A stretch of DNA of 64,000 nt from Megalonaias nervosa (GCA_016617855.1 JAECUM010001715.1:1-64000), one strand, 5' to 3'; shown: positions 48,101 through 59,243, counted from the first letter of the stretch. The notes: generated from the sequence alone by a model not told the origin. Made by a program: numbers and translations.

Positions 48101-51100
48101 CAAGTGGAACGATCAAGTGAAACTAAGAGTTGAACTGAATGTACTATAGACCATATGGCAGGCAATTAAGATGGTGCCATTGGGCTTAATTAAGTTAGAT
48201 AATTTACAAATTAACAAACACAAGATAACTAACTCACGTGATTTTAAATATGACCCCACATCCCAACCCTGCCAATTTGATGATTATTTTATCACATCAA
48301 TATACTCAGCTACATATCAATGTAAAAAATACAATCCAGATTTGTTCCCATGTACAATTTAAGTACTTTTCTGATCATTCAATAACCACACTATGCAACA
48401 TTTCTTTGCTGCTTCACATTTTGTCTGTTTGCACTGAATTTGAGGACTATACATCCAGTGTTTCATGCAGAGAAATGTCACATGTAATTTAGACTGGTGG
48501 CTGTTGTTTGTTCAAGTCCAGAGTAAAATATAAAAATAACCGCCAATCAGAACCAACTGTGGCATACATACTATTCACTGTGTGACACACCAGAAGTGCT
48601 GGCATTCAAAACTAGGTCAATTTAGATACAAAGTAAGAGAGAAACTTTGTGGCCATTCAATGATCTATAAAGGGAACAAGTTTGCAATGGGTGTTGTGAA
48701 CAATTTTTAAAAAATTAAAATTTGACAACACTCATTCACCTTCAAACTAATACAAGGTAACTAACTTGCATGATTTGAAATCTGCCCCCCACCAGGCAAT
48801 TCCATTCTAATTATTTTATCCCGTCAGCACGTTCAGTCAGAGACAACAAAGTCACATTATCCTGACACCAGGCCAAGCAGTTCTAACACTAACCTCTTAA
48901 TGCTGAGTGCCAAGCGAGTCTGTGAAATCTATTAAAAGATGCAACTGAACAGGTTTCAAGTGTGTGGCAAGATCACAAGGAGCTCAAATAACCACCGTTA
49001 CACAGCCCTAAACAACTGTCAATTCTGCAGCTTGATCAAAGAGTTGACGTGTAAAAACAATGAAGGTGCTAAGATTAAGGTAAAAAACATGCACAGGAAG
49101 CTACAGAATTACTCGACACTGAACAAGATCTGGCCGATGGAAAAAATATAAATCAAATCAAAACTTGCAATGCATAAAAACGCAAACTGCTTATACAGCA
49201 AAACATAAAATATATTACAAAATACATGTTGTTCAGACTTGCATGAAAATGGAAACAATATATTTAACCAGTAAATACCAAGGTAAACAAAATTGATTGT
49301 CACTTTACTTTGCACTCCTGTAATATTTTCAAACTATTAAAATTCAGATAGCTGTAAATAAAAGTATTGTGTAATGAATATGATAATCATGAAATGGTTC
49401 AACACAGTGCACCATATATGCATGTGTGAATGGAAACAGTAGCATGAAAACATAACAATATTTAAATTTACAGTTTTTGTGCATAGTGCAAACATGTAAA
49501 GTTTCAAATATTACCCCAAGATTTATAAAACTTTTTGCACGCTGTGCTTTTTATAAGACCACTCTTATAAGACTACTCTGCATGAACAAAATTTTCAGTA
49601 AACAGAATGTTGAGGCACTAACAAGTATATACAATAAGTATGAAATATAGGTCACAAACACTTATTTTCACTGATGGCTGTATTACTCATGAAAAATTTA
49701 CCCACCATGTCATGTGACTCAAAAAGCAACTGAGTATTAGAAAATATGAACCCTACCCATTATATCTATGCCTGAAGTATCAACAAACTTCTTTACTATC
49801 ACCCATCCATAAGCCGAATTGCCATAATGGTCTGCAAAATATATGCATACAAATATGCCTGCCAATTTCATTTGTCTACTTTTTTAGTTAGTTCTGCACA
49901 ATCTTGTTAAGTAGCTTCTCTGGATGGGAATAAGGGAAAAAATAAGGTGCTATGAGTACAAGCAACAGGGGCATAAAAACAAAGAGAAGATCAACATAAT
50001 AAAAAACTACATCGTAAACTCTTCTATGTGCCACAAGTTATTCAAGAACCAACATACCCTTATTTATTATTTTCTTTACTAAATACTGTAATACATGTAT
50101 ACAAAAGTAACAATGTTGTCAGAGACTTTTAATGTGCTGTGCTAAAAATGATTTTAAATGATTTTAAATCCAACTTTGATGTGACATCTATGTGTGACAC
50201 AACGGAACTTTTGTTGCCAATTGTTTTCTTTTCTTACTGAAAGAAATAAGTTCATGTGCCTGCTTTGACCATCTCAAATTAATTCTCCGTTTAAAGCAAC
50301 TTGTAAGTATCATTTTGTATCAACTCTTCACCTCTTGTATTGATATGGAAACAGAACTGATTCATTCATATATTGATTAACCATTGCACCATTATCAGGC
50401 AGGAACAAGGTTATTATAATAATAATTATGTACTGTTGTTCTTGTGAAAGAATATAACAAGTAACAAATTAAATTCAGGTGCATGCAAGCATAATGTATA
50501 TTGCTGTGTATACTAAATGCATCTCATGTATTACACAGCTCTGACCTTTATTTTTCAGCTGTCATGTTGAGCCATTTGAAAACTGATAATCTGGTGAATG
50601 GCGATTTTGGTTAGAAATACAGTACTGGTTTACTCGTTGAGGGACCAATGGCCCATCTGGTAGTCTTGAACATCCAGGGTTCTCAACAGATTTAAAAACT
50701 GAAGAGTCAGTTGACCCTTTACCCCCAAATCACGAAGAGTCAAAATGAAAATCTCGAGAGTCAAAACTGAAATCTTGAGTCTGTCATGAGCCCATAGCTG
50801 ATTCCTCGTTATTGGTGGAAACAAATGATGTTTAAGATTTCTTGTTTTGTACTGAATAATGAGAAATACTTGTACAGTATTTTGTAAGAAACATACAATC
50901 TGATTTTTGTTAAAGTGTTTCTCTTTCTAATTATGAGTTATTGTGTGGATATTTTGTATATTAAACAGACACAGGATTATTTTATACTTTATTATATTTT
51001 CAACTTCTCAACATATTCTATTATCAAGTGCTCAAATAATTTTATATCAAAAAACATACCCATACAACTATGATAGTTATATATTGTTCAAATGTCAAGG

Positions 51101-52672
51101 ATGTACATCACTGAATTGGCAGTTCATTTTTCCACTCCAGTGGTCACGCTACCAGGCGAAGTGGGTGAAAAAGTCGCCTGAGAAATGTAATCTTCGCCTT
51201 CTGTTAGGAAAGCAAAAACGACTTCACCCTCATGATTTTTCAGATGTAAAATGGCTGTAGCTTATGACTTTTGAGATGCCCCCCTTGCTGTAGCCGAAGT
51301 CGTGGTACTGTGGTAACCCAAGGCGAAATGTATTTACGTGGTGTTGATACCAATCAGCTTACGTCAACAAAGAAATTCTTGCACATTTACATGCAAGTTT
51401 TAATAGCTAACTGACCATTAACCCTTTCCGGAGCAAGATATCACTGCTCGATTTCATGAAGTTGGGCCTACTGAACTATGAATCATAGTATGATGAAAAT
51501 ATACCAAATTCTGTTTTGAAATTTAAACATCAATATGCAAATAGTAATTTGCTTTAAAAAATATGATCAGTGAAGACTGTTTTCTAATTTCTTTCTTTTT
51601 TTATAAATGGAGATTTCAACGGCCGTATCTGCGTATTTTTTCTTTATAAAATCAGTTTGAACTCGTAACTGAACTTGTAATGGCGGATATCGCTGTGCAT
51701 ATGATATACCACTTCATTAAACTTCTGTATTCGTAAATAATTGGGCAAATAGATTCAGAAAAATATATAATATAATGAAAACAAAGTTTAAATATTATGT
51801 TATAGGAGATTTAGCCTAAATATTTAATAATGTAGGTCAGTAACATGTGACAATCTCTGTTGTGGAATTCGTAATAATGCTGCAGGGTCAAGGTTGTTCT
51901 CTGACATACTGTAATTAATTTTCGTGAAAATACGACAATATATATATAATAGTGAAGCAAATACTTGTTAACCAATGCATATCGTTTTTACTAGTAGGCA
52001 GACAAATAAGATAATCATAAATATGCAGTCCTATTAATGAATTTTTGTAACGAAGCAAGAAAGTGAGTAGTTATATTAAGAAAAAACCCTCTTTCTAAAA
52101 ATAGATGCACACGCATGGTGCATTCTTGAATGTTTCGGTTGGGGGAAAAAAGGGTCCAATTTAGTTATATATCGACTTTAGTGCTTCAGTGTGTTGTTTA
52201 TGAATAGTTACAGTAATGTTTTATCGGGAACAATGAAATCAGGACAAAAAGTATGGTTTGAAGTCACTTGTGCATGGTTGTTTCAAAGAATGCTAGAAAT
52301 CTTTTTGATTGCAATTTTACACAAAACTTGTAGAAAATAAAATAATTAAGTGGTAGTTTATTAAGCACTTTTACAAACTTGCAATTACAAGACTCTAATC
52401 TTGTTACTGCTGTCAGTTAAAATTAATTACAATGTATAGCTTCTGCTGTGCTTTTTAAGTCATATGGCCAAAACACACTTATTTACTCAATCCAAACACA
52501 CATATACAAGTATGAACAGAATGGGTATGAATAGAATAATTTTTATACACGTACAAAATGTGTTGATAATAAACATACAGCACATATTTTTCAACGTGAA
52601 AATAACGCATTGCTTAAAACTGTTAAAAGCATACTGAGAAATAAAGCACATAATTAAAATAACATAATGCAG

Positions 52673-52709
<37 letters not shown>

Positions 52710-55700
52710 ATCTCGCGTTTCTTGCTTTGGTCTCACTTCTCCCTGTTTAGCTTCCACTTCTCCCTGTTTAGCTCCCACTTCTCCCTGTTCTGACCAAAAG
52801 GAGAAGTCACTTCTCCCTAAAATTTAAGTCTAGCTTGACCCCTGCACTCATCCTTAAATTTTCTAACAAATTTTGGAGATTAACTCTCCTCCTTCTTCTC
52901 CTCAGAGCTGACACTATCTTTCTCTTTCTTTGGAGTCTGTGGTCAGAAAATTGATCACCGGCAGGTCATTGCCGAGACTGTGACAGAAAAGAAAATATAC
53001 TTCTTTGCACCATTGTAACTTTAAAGTTCAGATGTATGCACTTTATGTTATGTCCATTCAATTTTTTTCTGAATGATCCATTAATTAAAACACCCAAGGC
53101 TTTACAAGTTTTGCCGATTAAAGCAAATTAATCGCCGATAAATCACAATCCCTCGCTGAAAACTGGCTTCGCAAGAAACCATATATTCCCATTTTGTCTA
53201 ACTGATTCTAATTTAAAGAGCAATCAAACAAATGCCTGTATTTTATCAGAAATGATTCCAGTGATGTCATAAATGATTAAGAATTTTTAAACATTCAGCC
53301 AAATGAATCAAATTAGTTGCCAATAAAACAATGAAAGTTGGTCCACTTATCTTGACAACCGGCTTCGCGAGCCGCAATGTACTCCAGATCTGACCAGTTC
53401 ATTATAATTTGATGTCCAAACATACCAATAGTGATATGTGATCAAAAGGCAGTCCATTCATGTCATAATTGTTTCCTCTTCCTCTATCATAAACTTCAAA
53501 CATAATATCAAAACAATCCAACTTAATTCAGTTGCACCCAAGCTGTAAGCGTGATATCAGTGAACTGTTAGCTCTGCCCAGTTCATATACATATCTTCCA
53601 CTGGTGCAATATTATTGGCCATCAAAGTGTAAACTCTTGTCGAGCAGATGTCAATCAGTGCATCCTACAGTAAATTTGTTACGGACAGAGAACTCTTAGT
53701 AAGAAACCAAGTTGGAGGCGAATCAAGGATAATTAAGATTGATTCTCCAGCCCAGATCTACATGCAACAAAAAGACGCACAAGCCGGAATTTTCGCTCGT
53801 CAAAAATGTGTTATATTCAAAATCCACAAGTCAAAACCCGGGGGTACGCATCTATTGAAAACCCTGACATCATATAATTTTAGACCAATACAAGAAAATG
53901 CATGAGAGAAAATAACAGCCTTTACAGATCACTGACATCTCACCTCTAGTCTGCATGTCTCAGCTCTGTCTCAGCTCAGCCAAGGCAGGTATGTGAGAAT
54001 GCTTGCCACAACCTTCCCATGGGCTGGTGGTCCTTCCCTGGGATTTCCCAGATTCTTCCTCCACCAAAATTTACTGGCTGCAATGTATAATCTATCATGT
54101 GTTGAAAAATGGCAATAAACCCACAAAATCAAACCAAGCCTTTTTTGAATAAAGTAAACATGTTTGTGATTTGGATTTTAAAAGTAGCTTAAGAAATTTT
54201 TCAGTCATATCGCTACGATGTCTGCAGTGTGGCAGTTTATAATGATGTCTAGCAATGGGGCATCATGCTGCAGATATGAAGCATCATGTCCCACCCAATC
54301 ACATTATCCTGACACCAGGCCGACCAGTCCTAACACTAACCTCTTAATGTTGAGCACTAAATGAGACAGCTGCTAGTATCATTTTATAAGTTTTTGGAAT
54401 GACTTGGCCATGGTTCAAACCCGCAACTTCCCGCATCCAATTTGGACACTCTAACCAGTGTCAGTGATATATACTTTCCAATGATTATGATGTAAAATTG
54501 TTTGCCTACATCGTGCAAAATGAATTAGGTGTGAACATGCATTTTGAAACTGGCAATAACTGCAAACAGAAGTTGTGAAATAGAAACAAACCAAACTTTT
54601 ACAAACACACAGGTATTAAATATAAAAGACTCTTGCAACTTTTGTTTTTAATTGTCAAAATATATAATCGACATAAAGATGAATGATTCCTCAGCATCGG
54701 AATGTAAATAACCGATATCTCAGTCCTTCCATGTGTCAGTCAGATCTGTTGACAAGTGGCATTGACTATCCTGGTGCCAATCAATAATGTCTACTAGCCT
54801 CCTCTGTGGTAGAGGTGCAAAGTACATGCCTGCCAAGTCATACTAGTGATTTGGTGGGAACTTACCCCTTCATGAGGACCAAGCACAGAGGGGATAAAGT
54901 GCAACAAAAATGGGTGAAGAAACAAAATATCGTGTGGGTTGCACTATAGTGGCTAAGTAGTGGTGTCAGATACCTAATTGTGACTTGTTAATTTTGTGTC
55001 CAATGAAATGACTACTCATTTTAATCATAAATATTTGTTCAGCAGTTTATACAATGCTGTGAACAGCAATGCTGCAAATCACTAAATTTATACGCTGCCC
55101 TTATTTCCTATGGACAAAAATATGATGTATGTACCTGAAAATAAAAAGACATGTACCAAGCACAGAACATATGGTGCAAGTACATATATTTTCGTGTTAG
55201 TACTGCAAAGGATTGGAGTGTTATTTAATTGTATTTATGATAACAGGTAAAAGAAATAAACGAATAATAAATACATAGCTGTACAAGCAATGACTCAGTC
55301 AACCTGTCGATCTATTAACATGCAGGTTTAAGCCCTTAAACAAAATGGTTCAAACATAACTATCGCTTTATACGAAAAAAAAGTAGAACAACGAACATCA
55401 ATCGTGCTTCATACGCAGTTCTCCTTTGTCCTGTGAGCAAATATGTAATGGCTGACAAAATGGCCGCCATGGTGAACTATGCAGTATCGGTTTCCTTTGC
55501 CAGTGAAATCTAGAAAAAACATAAAGTGTATTACCTCAATATCATGTTGACTGTATGATCTCTTGTTCTTCGGAGCTGAAAATAAATAAATTTCGAAAAT
55601 GTTATGTCTGATTTCCTTGAGTGCAGTGCATTTAGGAGACCACCCGTTAAATTTACTGAAGACCCCTAATTCACTCATTAGAACGCGAATTCCACATTTT

Positions 55701-55971
55701 GATGAGCCGATAAAGCTTGACAAGCCTCATAACTTAACTTTCACCTATTGCCTGCTTGAAATAAAAACAATCTTTAATCAAATTTTGTTCGAAAACTTGA
55801 AACGTCAACGAAATTATCAAGCACGTACGACGACGAGTGTCAATTTTAAACCGACTGGCCCACACCAGCTCACTTTTATCAACTGCATGCGCTTCAAGAA
55901 ATGAATATGACAATTAAATAAGCCAAAAAATTGTTTCCCATACCTTTGAATACTTCATCTGTCATCTCCAT
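41964..55971 (-). CDS. PHF13: PHF13/PHF23-family PHD-finger protein, five exons, 176 residues
   Basis: Minus-strand exons in order: 55971-55944, 55575-55535, 45886-45785, 44848-44713 and 42187-41964 (531 coding bases including TAG). All are GT-AG and all phases match. The first exon starts MEMTDEVFK. Exon 3 holds [20 protein letters not shown], the counterpart of the vertebrate [20 protein letters not shown] motif. Exon 4 is a serine/threonine-rich linker. Exon 5 holds [33 protein letters not shown] and VYVCQHC, a complete C4HC3 zinc set of a PHD finger with the tryptophan expected in the methyl-lysine pocket. In vertebrates PHF13 (SPOC1) binds H3K4me3 in chromatin. At 176 residues it is much shorter than human PHF13 (about 300) or PHF23 (about 400), mainly in the linker. 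The symbol denotes family; the gene may be co-orthologous to PHF13 and PHF23. Confidence 0.92.
42188..44712. other. PHF13-like intron 4 without recognised feature
   Basis: AT-rich intron with a short CA microsatellite (42400-42413). Open frames near 43229 and 43675 have no motif. Confidence 0.55.
44713..44848 (-). CDS. PHF13: PHF13-like exon 4 (serine/threonine linker)
   Basis: 136 bases; acceptor aactacag, donor GATTCTG|gtaggt. It encodes [20 protein letters not shown], then [17 protein letters not shown], a low-complexity linker likely disordered and phosphorylatable. The terminal G completes the aspartate codon opening the DDDSWDL motif. Confidence 0.88.
44849..46559. other. PHF13-like introns around exon 3
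   Basis: A 118-codon plus-strand open frame at 45179-45535 shows no domain and no splice partners and is treated as chance. G-rich runs at 45984-45997, 46193-46206 and 46930-46946 are scattered. Confidence 0.5.
45785..45886 (-). CDS. PHF13: PHF13-like exon 3 (N-terminal conserved helix)
   Basis: 102 bases, phase 0 at both ends; acceptor tttttcag, donor CAGGAG|gtcagt. It encodes [20 protein letters not shown] then QYEPPKQE, the conserved element that precedes PKEE in vertebrate PHF13/PHF23. Confidence 0.9.
46560..48130 (-). mobile_element. DIRS-like retroelement relic, antisense in the PHF13-like intron, split by a small element
   Basis: Minus-strand fragments follow reverse transcriptase to RNase H order: [17 protein letters not shown] and [18 protein letters not shown] (47570-47680), then a [20 protein letters not shown] RNase H core (about 47410-47460), then ELSIHISNL (47350-47385). 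Downstream sequence is decayed to about 46560. Stops and frameshifts break it. The reverse-transcriptase part is interrupted by the 373-base element at 47698-48070 and resumes in frame beyond it, to about 48120. It seems to be a different lineage from the three AATF-intron copies. Confidence 0.65.
47698..48070. mobile_element. TA-flanked short DNA transposon (373 bases) with GGGGCCATCCATTTAGTA ends
   Basis: The termini GGGGCCATCCATTTAGTA and the reverse complement of the right end agree over 18 bases, then continue with GTACG-like sequence and runs of C/G just inside. A TA dinucleotide lies directly outside each end. The ends and internal poly-C/poly-G tracts resemble the ISL2EU-type short elements of marine invertebrates (from memory). 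No coding capacity. Confidence 0.82.
48131..48841 (+). repeat. Two related intronic segments
   Basis: 48180-48300 and 48700-48825 resemble one another (AAGGTAACTAACTTGCATGATT against AGATAACTAACTCACGTGAT, both followed by AATTATTTTATC-like sequence). Unclassified interspersed repeat. Confidence 0.5.
48842..48925 (-). mobile_element. SINE family A tail fragment, inverted
   Basis: Matches the body of the SINE at 3268-3530 on the opposite strand (GTCACATTATCCTGACACCA, CTAACACTAACCTCTTAATG). Head and tail are missing. Confidence 0.7.
48926..51137. other. PHF13-like intron 2 sequence without recognised feature
   Basis: AT-rich intron. A 9-base duplication (ATGATTTTAA twice, 50148-50168) is the only local repeat noted; no coding support. 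Confidence 0.55.
51138..52844. mobile_element. hAT-like non-autonomous DNA transposon (1,707 bases)
   Basis: The left end CAGTGGTCACGCTA and the right end's reverse complement CAGGGGTCAAGCTA form imperfect terminal inverted repeats; related GAAGTG/GAGAAGTGAC sequence follows just inside each. The pentamer CACTC directly flanks both sides (51133-51137, 52845-52849), a probable target duplication. The interior is AT-rich with no transposase frame. It carries a CT/TA microsatellite (52673-52709) and three CACTTCTCCCTGTTTAGCT-like direct repeats near the right end (52735-52790). Confidence 0.75.
52845..53917. other. PHF13-like intron 2 sequence without recognised feature
   Basis: A 85-codon plus-strand open frame at 53648 has no recognised motif. 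A 52-base minus-strand exon-like segment (52885-52936) was considered and not accepted. Confidence 0.5.
53918..54112 (+). mobile_element. SINE family B, decayed head
   Basis: Body blocks GTATGTGAGAATGCTTGCCA, CTTCCTCCACCA, TACTGGCTGCAATGTATAAT and ATGTGTTGAAAAATGGC match the family B copies at 6960 and 19119. The head boxes are poorly preserved. Confidence 0.72.
54200..54466 (-). mobile_element. SINE family A, inverted full-length copy
   Basis: On the minus strand the head has ACTGGTTAGAGTGTCCAAAT (A box) and GCGGGTTTGAACCATGGCC (B box). The body matches 3380-3520 (GAGGTTAGTGTTAGGACTGG, GATGCCCCATTGCTAGACAT). It immediately follows a family B SINE. Confidence 0.8.
54467..55534. other. PHF13-like intron 2 sequence without recognised feature
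   Basis: AT-rich intron; nothing supported beyond splice signals of exon 2. Confidence 0.55.
55535..55575 (-). CDS. PHF13: PHF13-like exon 2
   Basis: A 41-base exon with acceptor tattttcag and donor ATTGAG|gtaata. It encodes [13 protein letters not shown], a basic segment, and ends in phase 0. Confidence 0.75.
55944..55971 (-). CDS. PHF13: PHF13-like exon 1 (coding part)
   Basis: The start codon at 55971 reads ATG GAG ATG; the exon encodes MEMTDEVFK and ends one base into a codon before gtatgg. It joins exon 2 in phase to make alanine. The short reading frame alone is weak; position and phase support it. Confidence 0.7.
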
Positions 55972-56152
55972 TCTAAATGCTTCCCAGTATAATGACAGAA
56001 ATCACAAGAAAAAAACATCCACTACTCAGACAGGTCACAGTTCGAAAACCTCGCCTTGGCTATAACGTTGCTTCCCCTTTTGCGGCTCCTTGGGTCATGA
56101 CCTCCTAAATTTCCATAACTCATTACTTATTCCAGACGTAAGCAGCTTGTAG

Positions 56153-56189
56153 GTCACGTGCAAAAAGGCACAGTTATTTTAGTCACGTG
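56153..56189. promoter_or_regulatory. Paired GTCACGTG E-boxes upstream of the PHF13-like gene
   Basis: The same octamer GTCACGTG occurs at 56153-56160 and 56182-56189, 29 bases apart, 180-220 bases upstream of the PHF13-like start codon. This is the core bound by bHLH-Zip factors (USF, MITF/TFE, Max). The context favours a promoter-proximal role; use is not proven. Confidence 0.5.
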
Positions 56190-57560
56190 CCTGTCCATCT
56201 ATAAATGGTGGATGCTCATTATTTCTGTGATTTTAGATTATCTTTCTTATACAGGCAATCATTAGTACAATTTTGTTTTCTTCACGGAATTTTCAGCATG
56301 CATCTTGAATATTACTTAAAACAGCACCTAGGTTTCACTGAAATTCTAAAATTATTTTTTCAACGTTTTATCAGACATTATCTTACTTACAATACTTACG
56401 ACATTATCAATATATTTCTCAGACGAAGAAACGGTTGCAAGGATGCAAAATTAAAGTCATGGAAATCTGTTTAAGCTTGAAACAATAGTTAAGTAATTCC
56501 TCAAATTTGAGGAAATCCTCAAACTTTCCTCAGAGGCAAGGCTAGACTCTTTTAACGGAAAATGTAAGGTTTTATCACTGCGTTTTAATCTTGGGTGTCT
56601 AACAAATATTAGTATTACTCATTAAATCATCTATACCAACAAAGCAATACGAAAGGTATTCAAATATCTAAATTTGAGGAAGAAATTGTTACATGTTTAT
56701 TGAAACTGGAGCCTGATTATTTTATTCTTCTTTCTTTCTGTTGGGGAACGGGGGTGATGAAAGGGACAACTTAATAATACGGATATCACCGCAGTCAGGA
56801 CTAATCTATTTGAAAGAGTTTACATCCTTATGGTGCCAATAAAAATTAATCCGTTTAAATTCAACATTTCAGGGGCAAACAGCTTTCTAACGAACGCGTG
56901 AGTCAAAACGTTATTGGATATTTTATCTAGTTCTCGATGTACACCAGACTTTTATTGGAAGTGTTCGTTCCACTTTGTTCGAAATAAAGGGGATTTTCTA
57001 GATTGTCAGGACTGACACAAAGAAATACGCGTATATATTACCAGGAACGTGTATTCAAAAGATAACATTCACGTATGCCTTACTAAGTAATCTTAACAAA
57101 TATCAGTAGTTATGGGGGACGATCTGGGAAAACAAAACGGCAAATATCACTCCGGTAAAAAGGGAGTAGTATGATGATAGAAATTTTGCATATTTGTTGC
57201 TGATGTAGGTTGAAGCATTCTACCCCAACCCCATCCCACCATTGTCCTCAAATCACACGCGCACGCATGCGATCCCACGACTGTAAATCTGCTAGTGTCT
57301 CCATGCAAGACTATAGTCATAATGGGGCAGAAGACTTCAACCTAGATCATTGACAAACAAATCTATATTTTATGATACTGCTTGTAACAGAAACTCCGTC
57401 AACGTAACAAGTACATCCGCACGTACAAGTAAAATGCCTAACTACAACTACATGCGTGGATATGGCGCGGGTGTAAAGCAGTTACGACACTGTAATGGTT
57501 TACAACAACGCTTGCGCGGTAAACAAACCGACAGTAGAAATATGAGCAAAACGGGGGACA
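56190..57560. other. Sequence upstream of the PHF13-like gene, unclassified
   Basis: A TATAAA at 56200 is followed at once by an 89-codon plus-strand open frame (56205-56474) with no recognised domain; treated as unproven. The remainder has no feature. Confidence 0.4.
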
Positions 57561-57738
57561 AAGAGCCCATGGGGTGTGTGGGAATTTAACATGTGAGAGA
57601 CTATCGGGGGACAATGAAGATTTAACATGGGAGGACCTATCGAGGAACAATGGACATTTAGTATTAGAGAGCCTTTACAGCCTCAATAAAGTTTTAAAGA
57701 AGGAGATGAAATCTCACAAACATACTATCCAAATATAC

Positions 57739-58295
57739 CTATACCATCCGGACCCCCACACGCACACAGTTGGAAAAGGGTTTTAAGTTGGAGTTGAAAA
57801 CATATACAAACACACAAAAACACAGGGACAAAAGAAAATACACATGTTTTTGCAAGAGTGAAAGAGTATCTTTTCGATGTAATCGAGTGGCCCTGACAAG
57901 GACCGTTGGATTTTTATCCCTTCTAATTTTTTTTCTCCTTGACCTCCATTTCTTCCAATATCTCCTCACTTTATCTAGGAACTTTACTTTCTTCTTTTCA
58001 TCTTCAGAGATCCCGTCATCTTTCTCAGTTTCCTGCACTTTGATCCAGTTCTCATTCAGGCGTCCCAAATCTTGTCGTTTCCTTTCATCCTCCTTTTCCT
58101 TTCCCTCCTTAGTCCAGTTCGCCTTGATCTTCTCAGCTTCCTCATTAATCGCTTATTTGATGAGATCTTTGCTCTCTGAAGTGCAGCCACTTCCATTCTC
58201 AATGGCTTAAGGTGTACCATTGAGCTTCTACATGCCCTAGTAGCTGCCCAGTGTCCACCAGGACGTCTACTGCTTCTCGTAACTTTTCTGTCATC
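57739..58295 (-). CDS. Unrecognised charged protein gene-like unit (unit 1 of a minus-strand series)
   Basis: A short frame from ATG at 58295 reads MTEKLREAVDVLVDTGQLLG and stops at about 58208. A second, longer frame is open from about 58150 to 57739: about 137 codons, very rich in K/E/R (EEAEKIKANWTKEGKEKEDE, GRLNENWIKVQETEKDD, FLDKVRRYWKKWRSRRKKIR). It likely forms coiled coil or helix and ends in a hydrophobic stretch (VYFLLSLCFCVFVYVF). A short intron could join the two, but I cannot fix its borders. Units at about 60.3-61.7, 61.75-62.64 and 62.66-63.65 kb share features. It may be a degenerate or fast-evolving gene family, or a transposon gene; no known domain is recognised. Confidence 0.35.
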
Positions 58296-58523
58296 TCATT
58301 CTCTTGTCGGATTGACGATGAACGGTACGGCTTACTTACTTAAGCTTGGATTAGAGTTGTATTCGCCAAAATGGCACGCACGACTAGTTTATGCCACAAG
58401 GTGGGGTACTTAATTTGTCGTGTGGAGGGGAATCATAGCCACACCCCCACACGCGTTTATGCATTCAAAGTATGCTACTTAATTGGCCAAATTTTTCGGG
58501 GCAATTAAGCCCAATGTGACTTC

Positions 58524-58526
<3 letters not shown>

Positions 58527-58588
<62 letters not shown>
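58527..58588. repeat. TA microsatellite
   Basis: About 31 uninterrupted TA repeats directly abut the hairpin element at 58587. Confidence 0.97.
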
Positions 58589-58589
<1 letters not shown>

Positions 58590-58708
58590 GCTGTATCAAT
58601 GATATACCACGAGATGTATAAATTTTTCCTTTAAAGGAAACGAAGCTTGCTGAGTTTCCTTTTAAACAAAAATTTATACAACGAGTGGTATATCATTGAT
58701 ACAGCGTA
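58587..58708. mobile_element. Hairpin MITE-like element
   Basis: The terminal 24 bases (58587-58610) are a perfect inverted copy of 58685-58708. The inner part also pairs imperfectly (TGTATAAATTTTTCCTTTAA against its counterpart), leaving a loop near CTTGCTGAG. Total 122 bases, no coding. It lies at the end of a TA microsatellite. Confidence 0.8.
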
Positions 58709-59240
58709 CATACTGTACATATATTTCATTTATATCACATACAAATACATATATTTGCCCTTTGAAGGGAGTTCAGATTTACGACAGGCAGCTGCATATT
58801 GACCGAGTGAATGAACTCCTCACATCACCGAGTGTGTCCGCTACAAAATGTAGTTCTATGCCTTTTGTGGCTATTCACAATTACCTTGCATATTGATAAG
58901 TTGATTGTTTTCTTTTTTAGTTTCTATTTTTCTTCACATTGATCAAATGAATATAATACATACTTATGATATAAACATGAAGGATGGTTTTAATGATAAA
59001 AGTTGAGCACTACAAAAACACATAGTTAGCTACGCCATTCACATGAACGCTGCCATTCACGTACCGGCGCTTGGAAATTAATGTAGAATATAAACTAAGC
59101 GAAACGACGAGCCAAAAAGAGGTAATTAAAATATTTTATTATATTTACAGTTGATCAAAGTCATTATTCTGCTCTAGTAATACCAACAATAAACCCTCTC
59201 TCTCCCTCTCTCTCTCTCTTTCACTGGTCGGTTTGACTTT

Positions 59241-59243
<3 letters not shown>
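58709..59243. other. Unclassified sequence
   Basis: No recognised feature; a 66-codon plus-strand frame at 58696 overlaps the hairpin and is not supported. Confidence 0.45.

Noticed and set aside
52885..52936. Minus-strand exon-like segment ([17 protein letters not shown]) with an acceptor-like ccacag, within the PHF13-like intron
   Set aside because: Its only usable donor makes a 52-base exon, which would break the phase between exons 2 and 3 (both phase 0). On the other strand it is simply a pyrimidine-rich tract.
56205..56474. 89-codon plus-strand frame just after a TATAAA
   Set aside because: No recognised motif, aromatic-rich AT-driven composition and no splice or polyadenylation evidence; kept only as unclassified sequence.
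57770..58210. 146-codon plus-strand open frame
   Set aside because: It is the antisense of the K/E-rich minus-strand frame; its serine/phenylalanine/leucine-rich content is what such an antisense gives.
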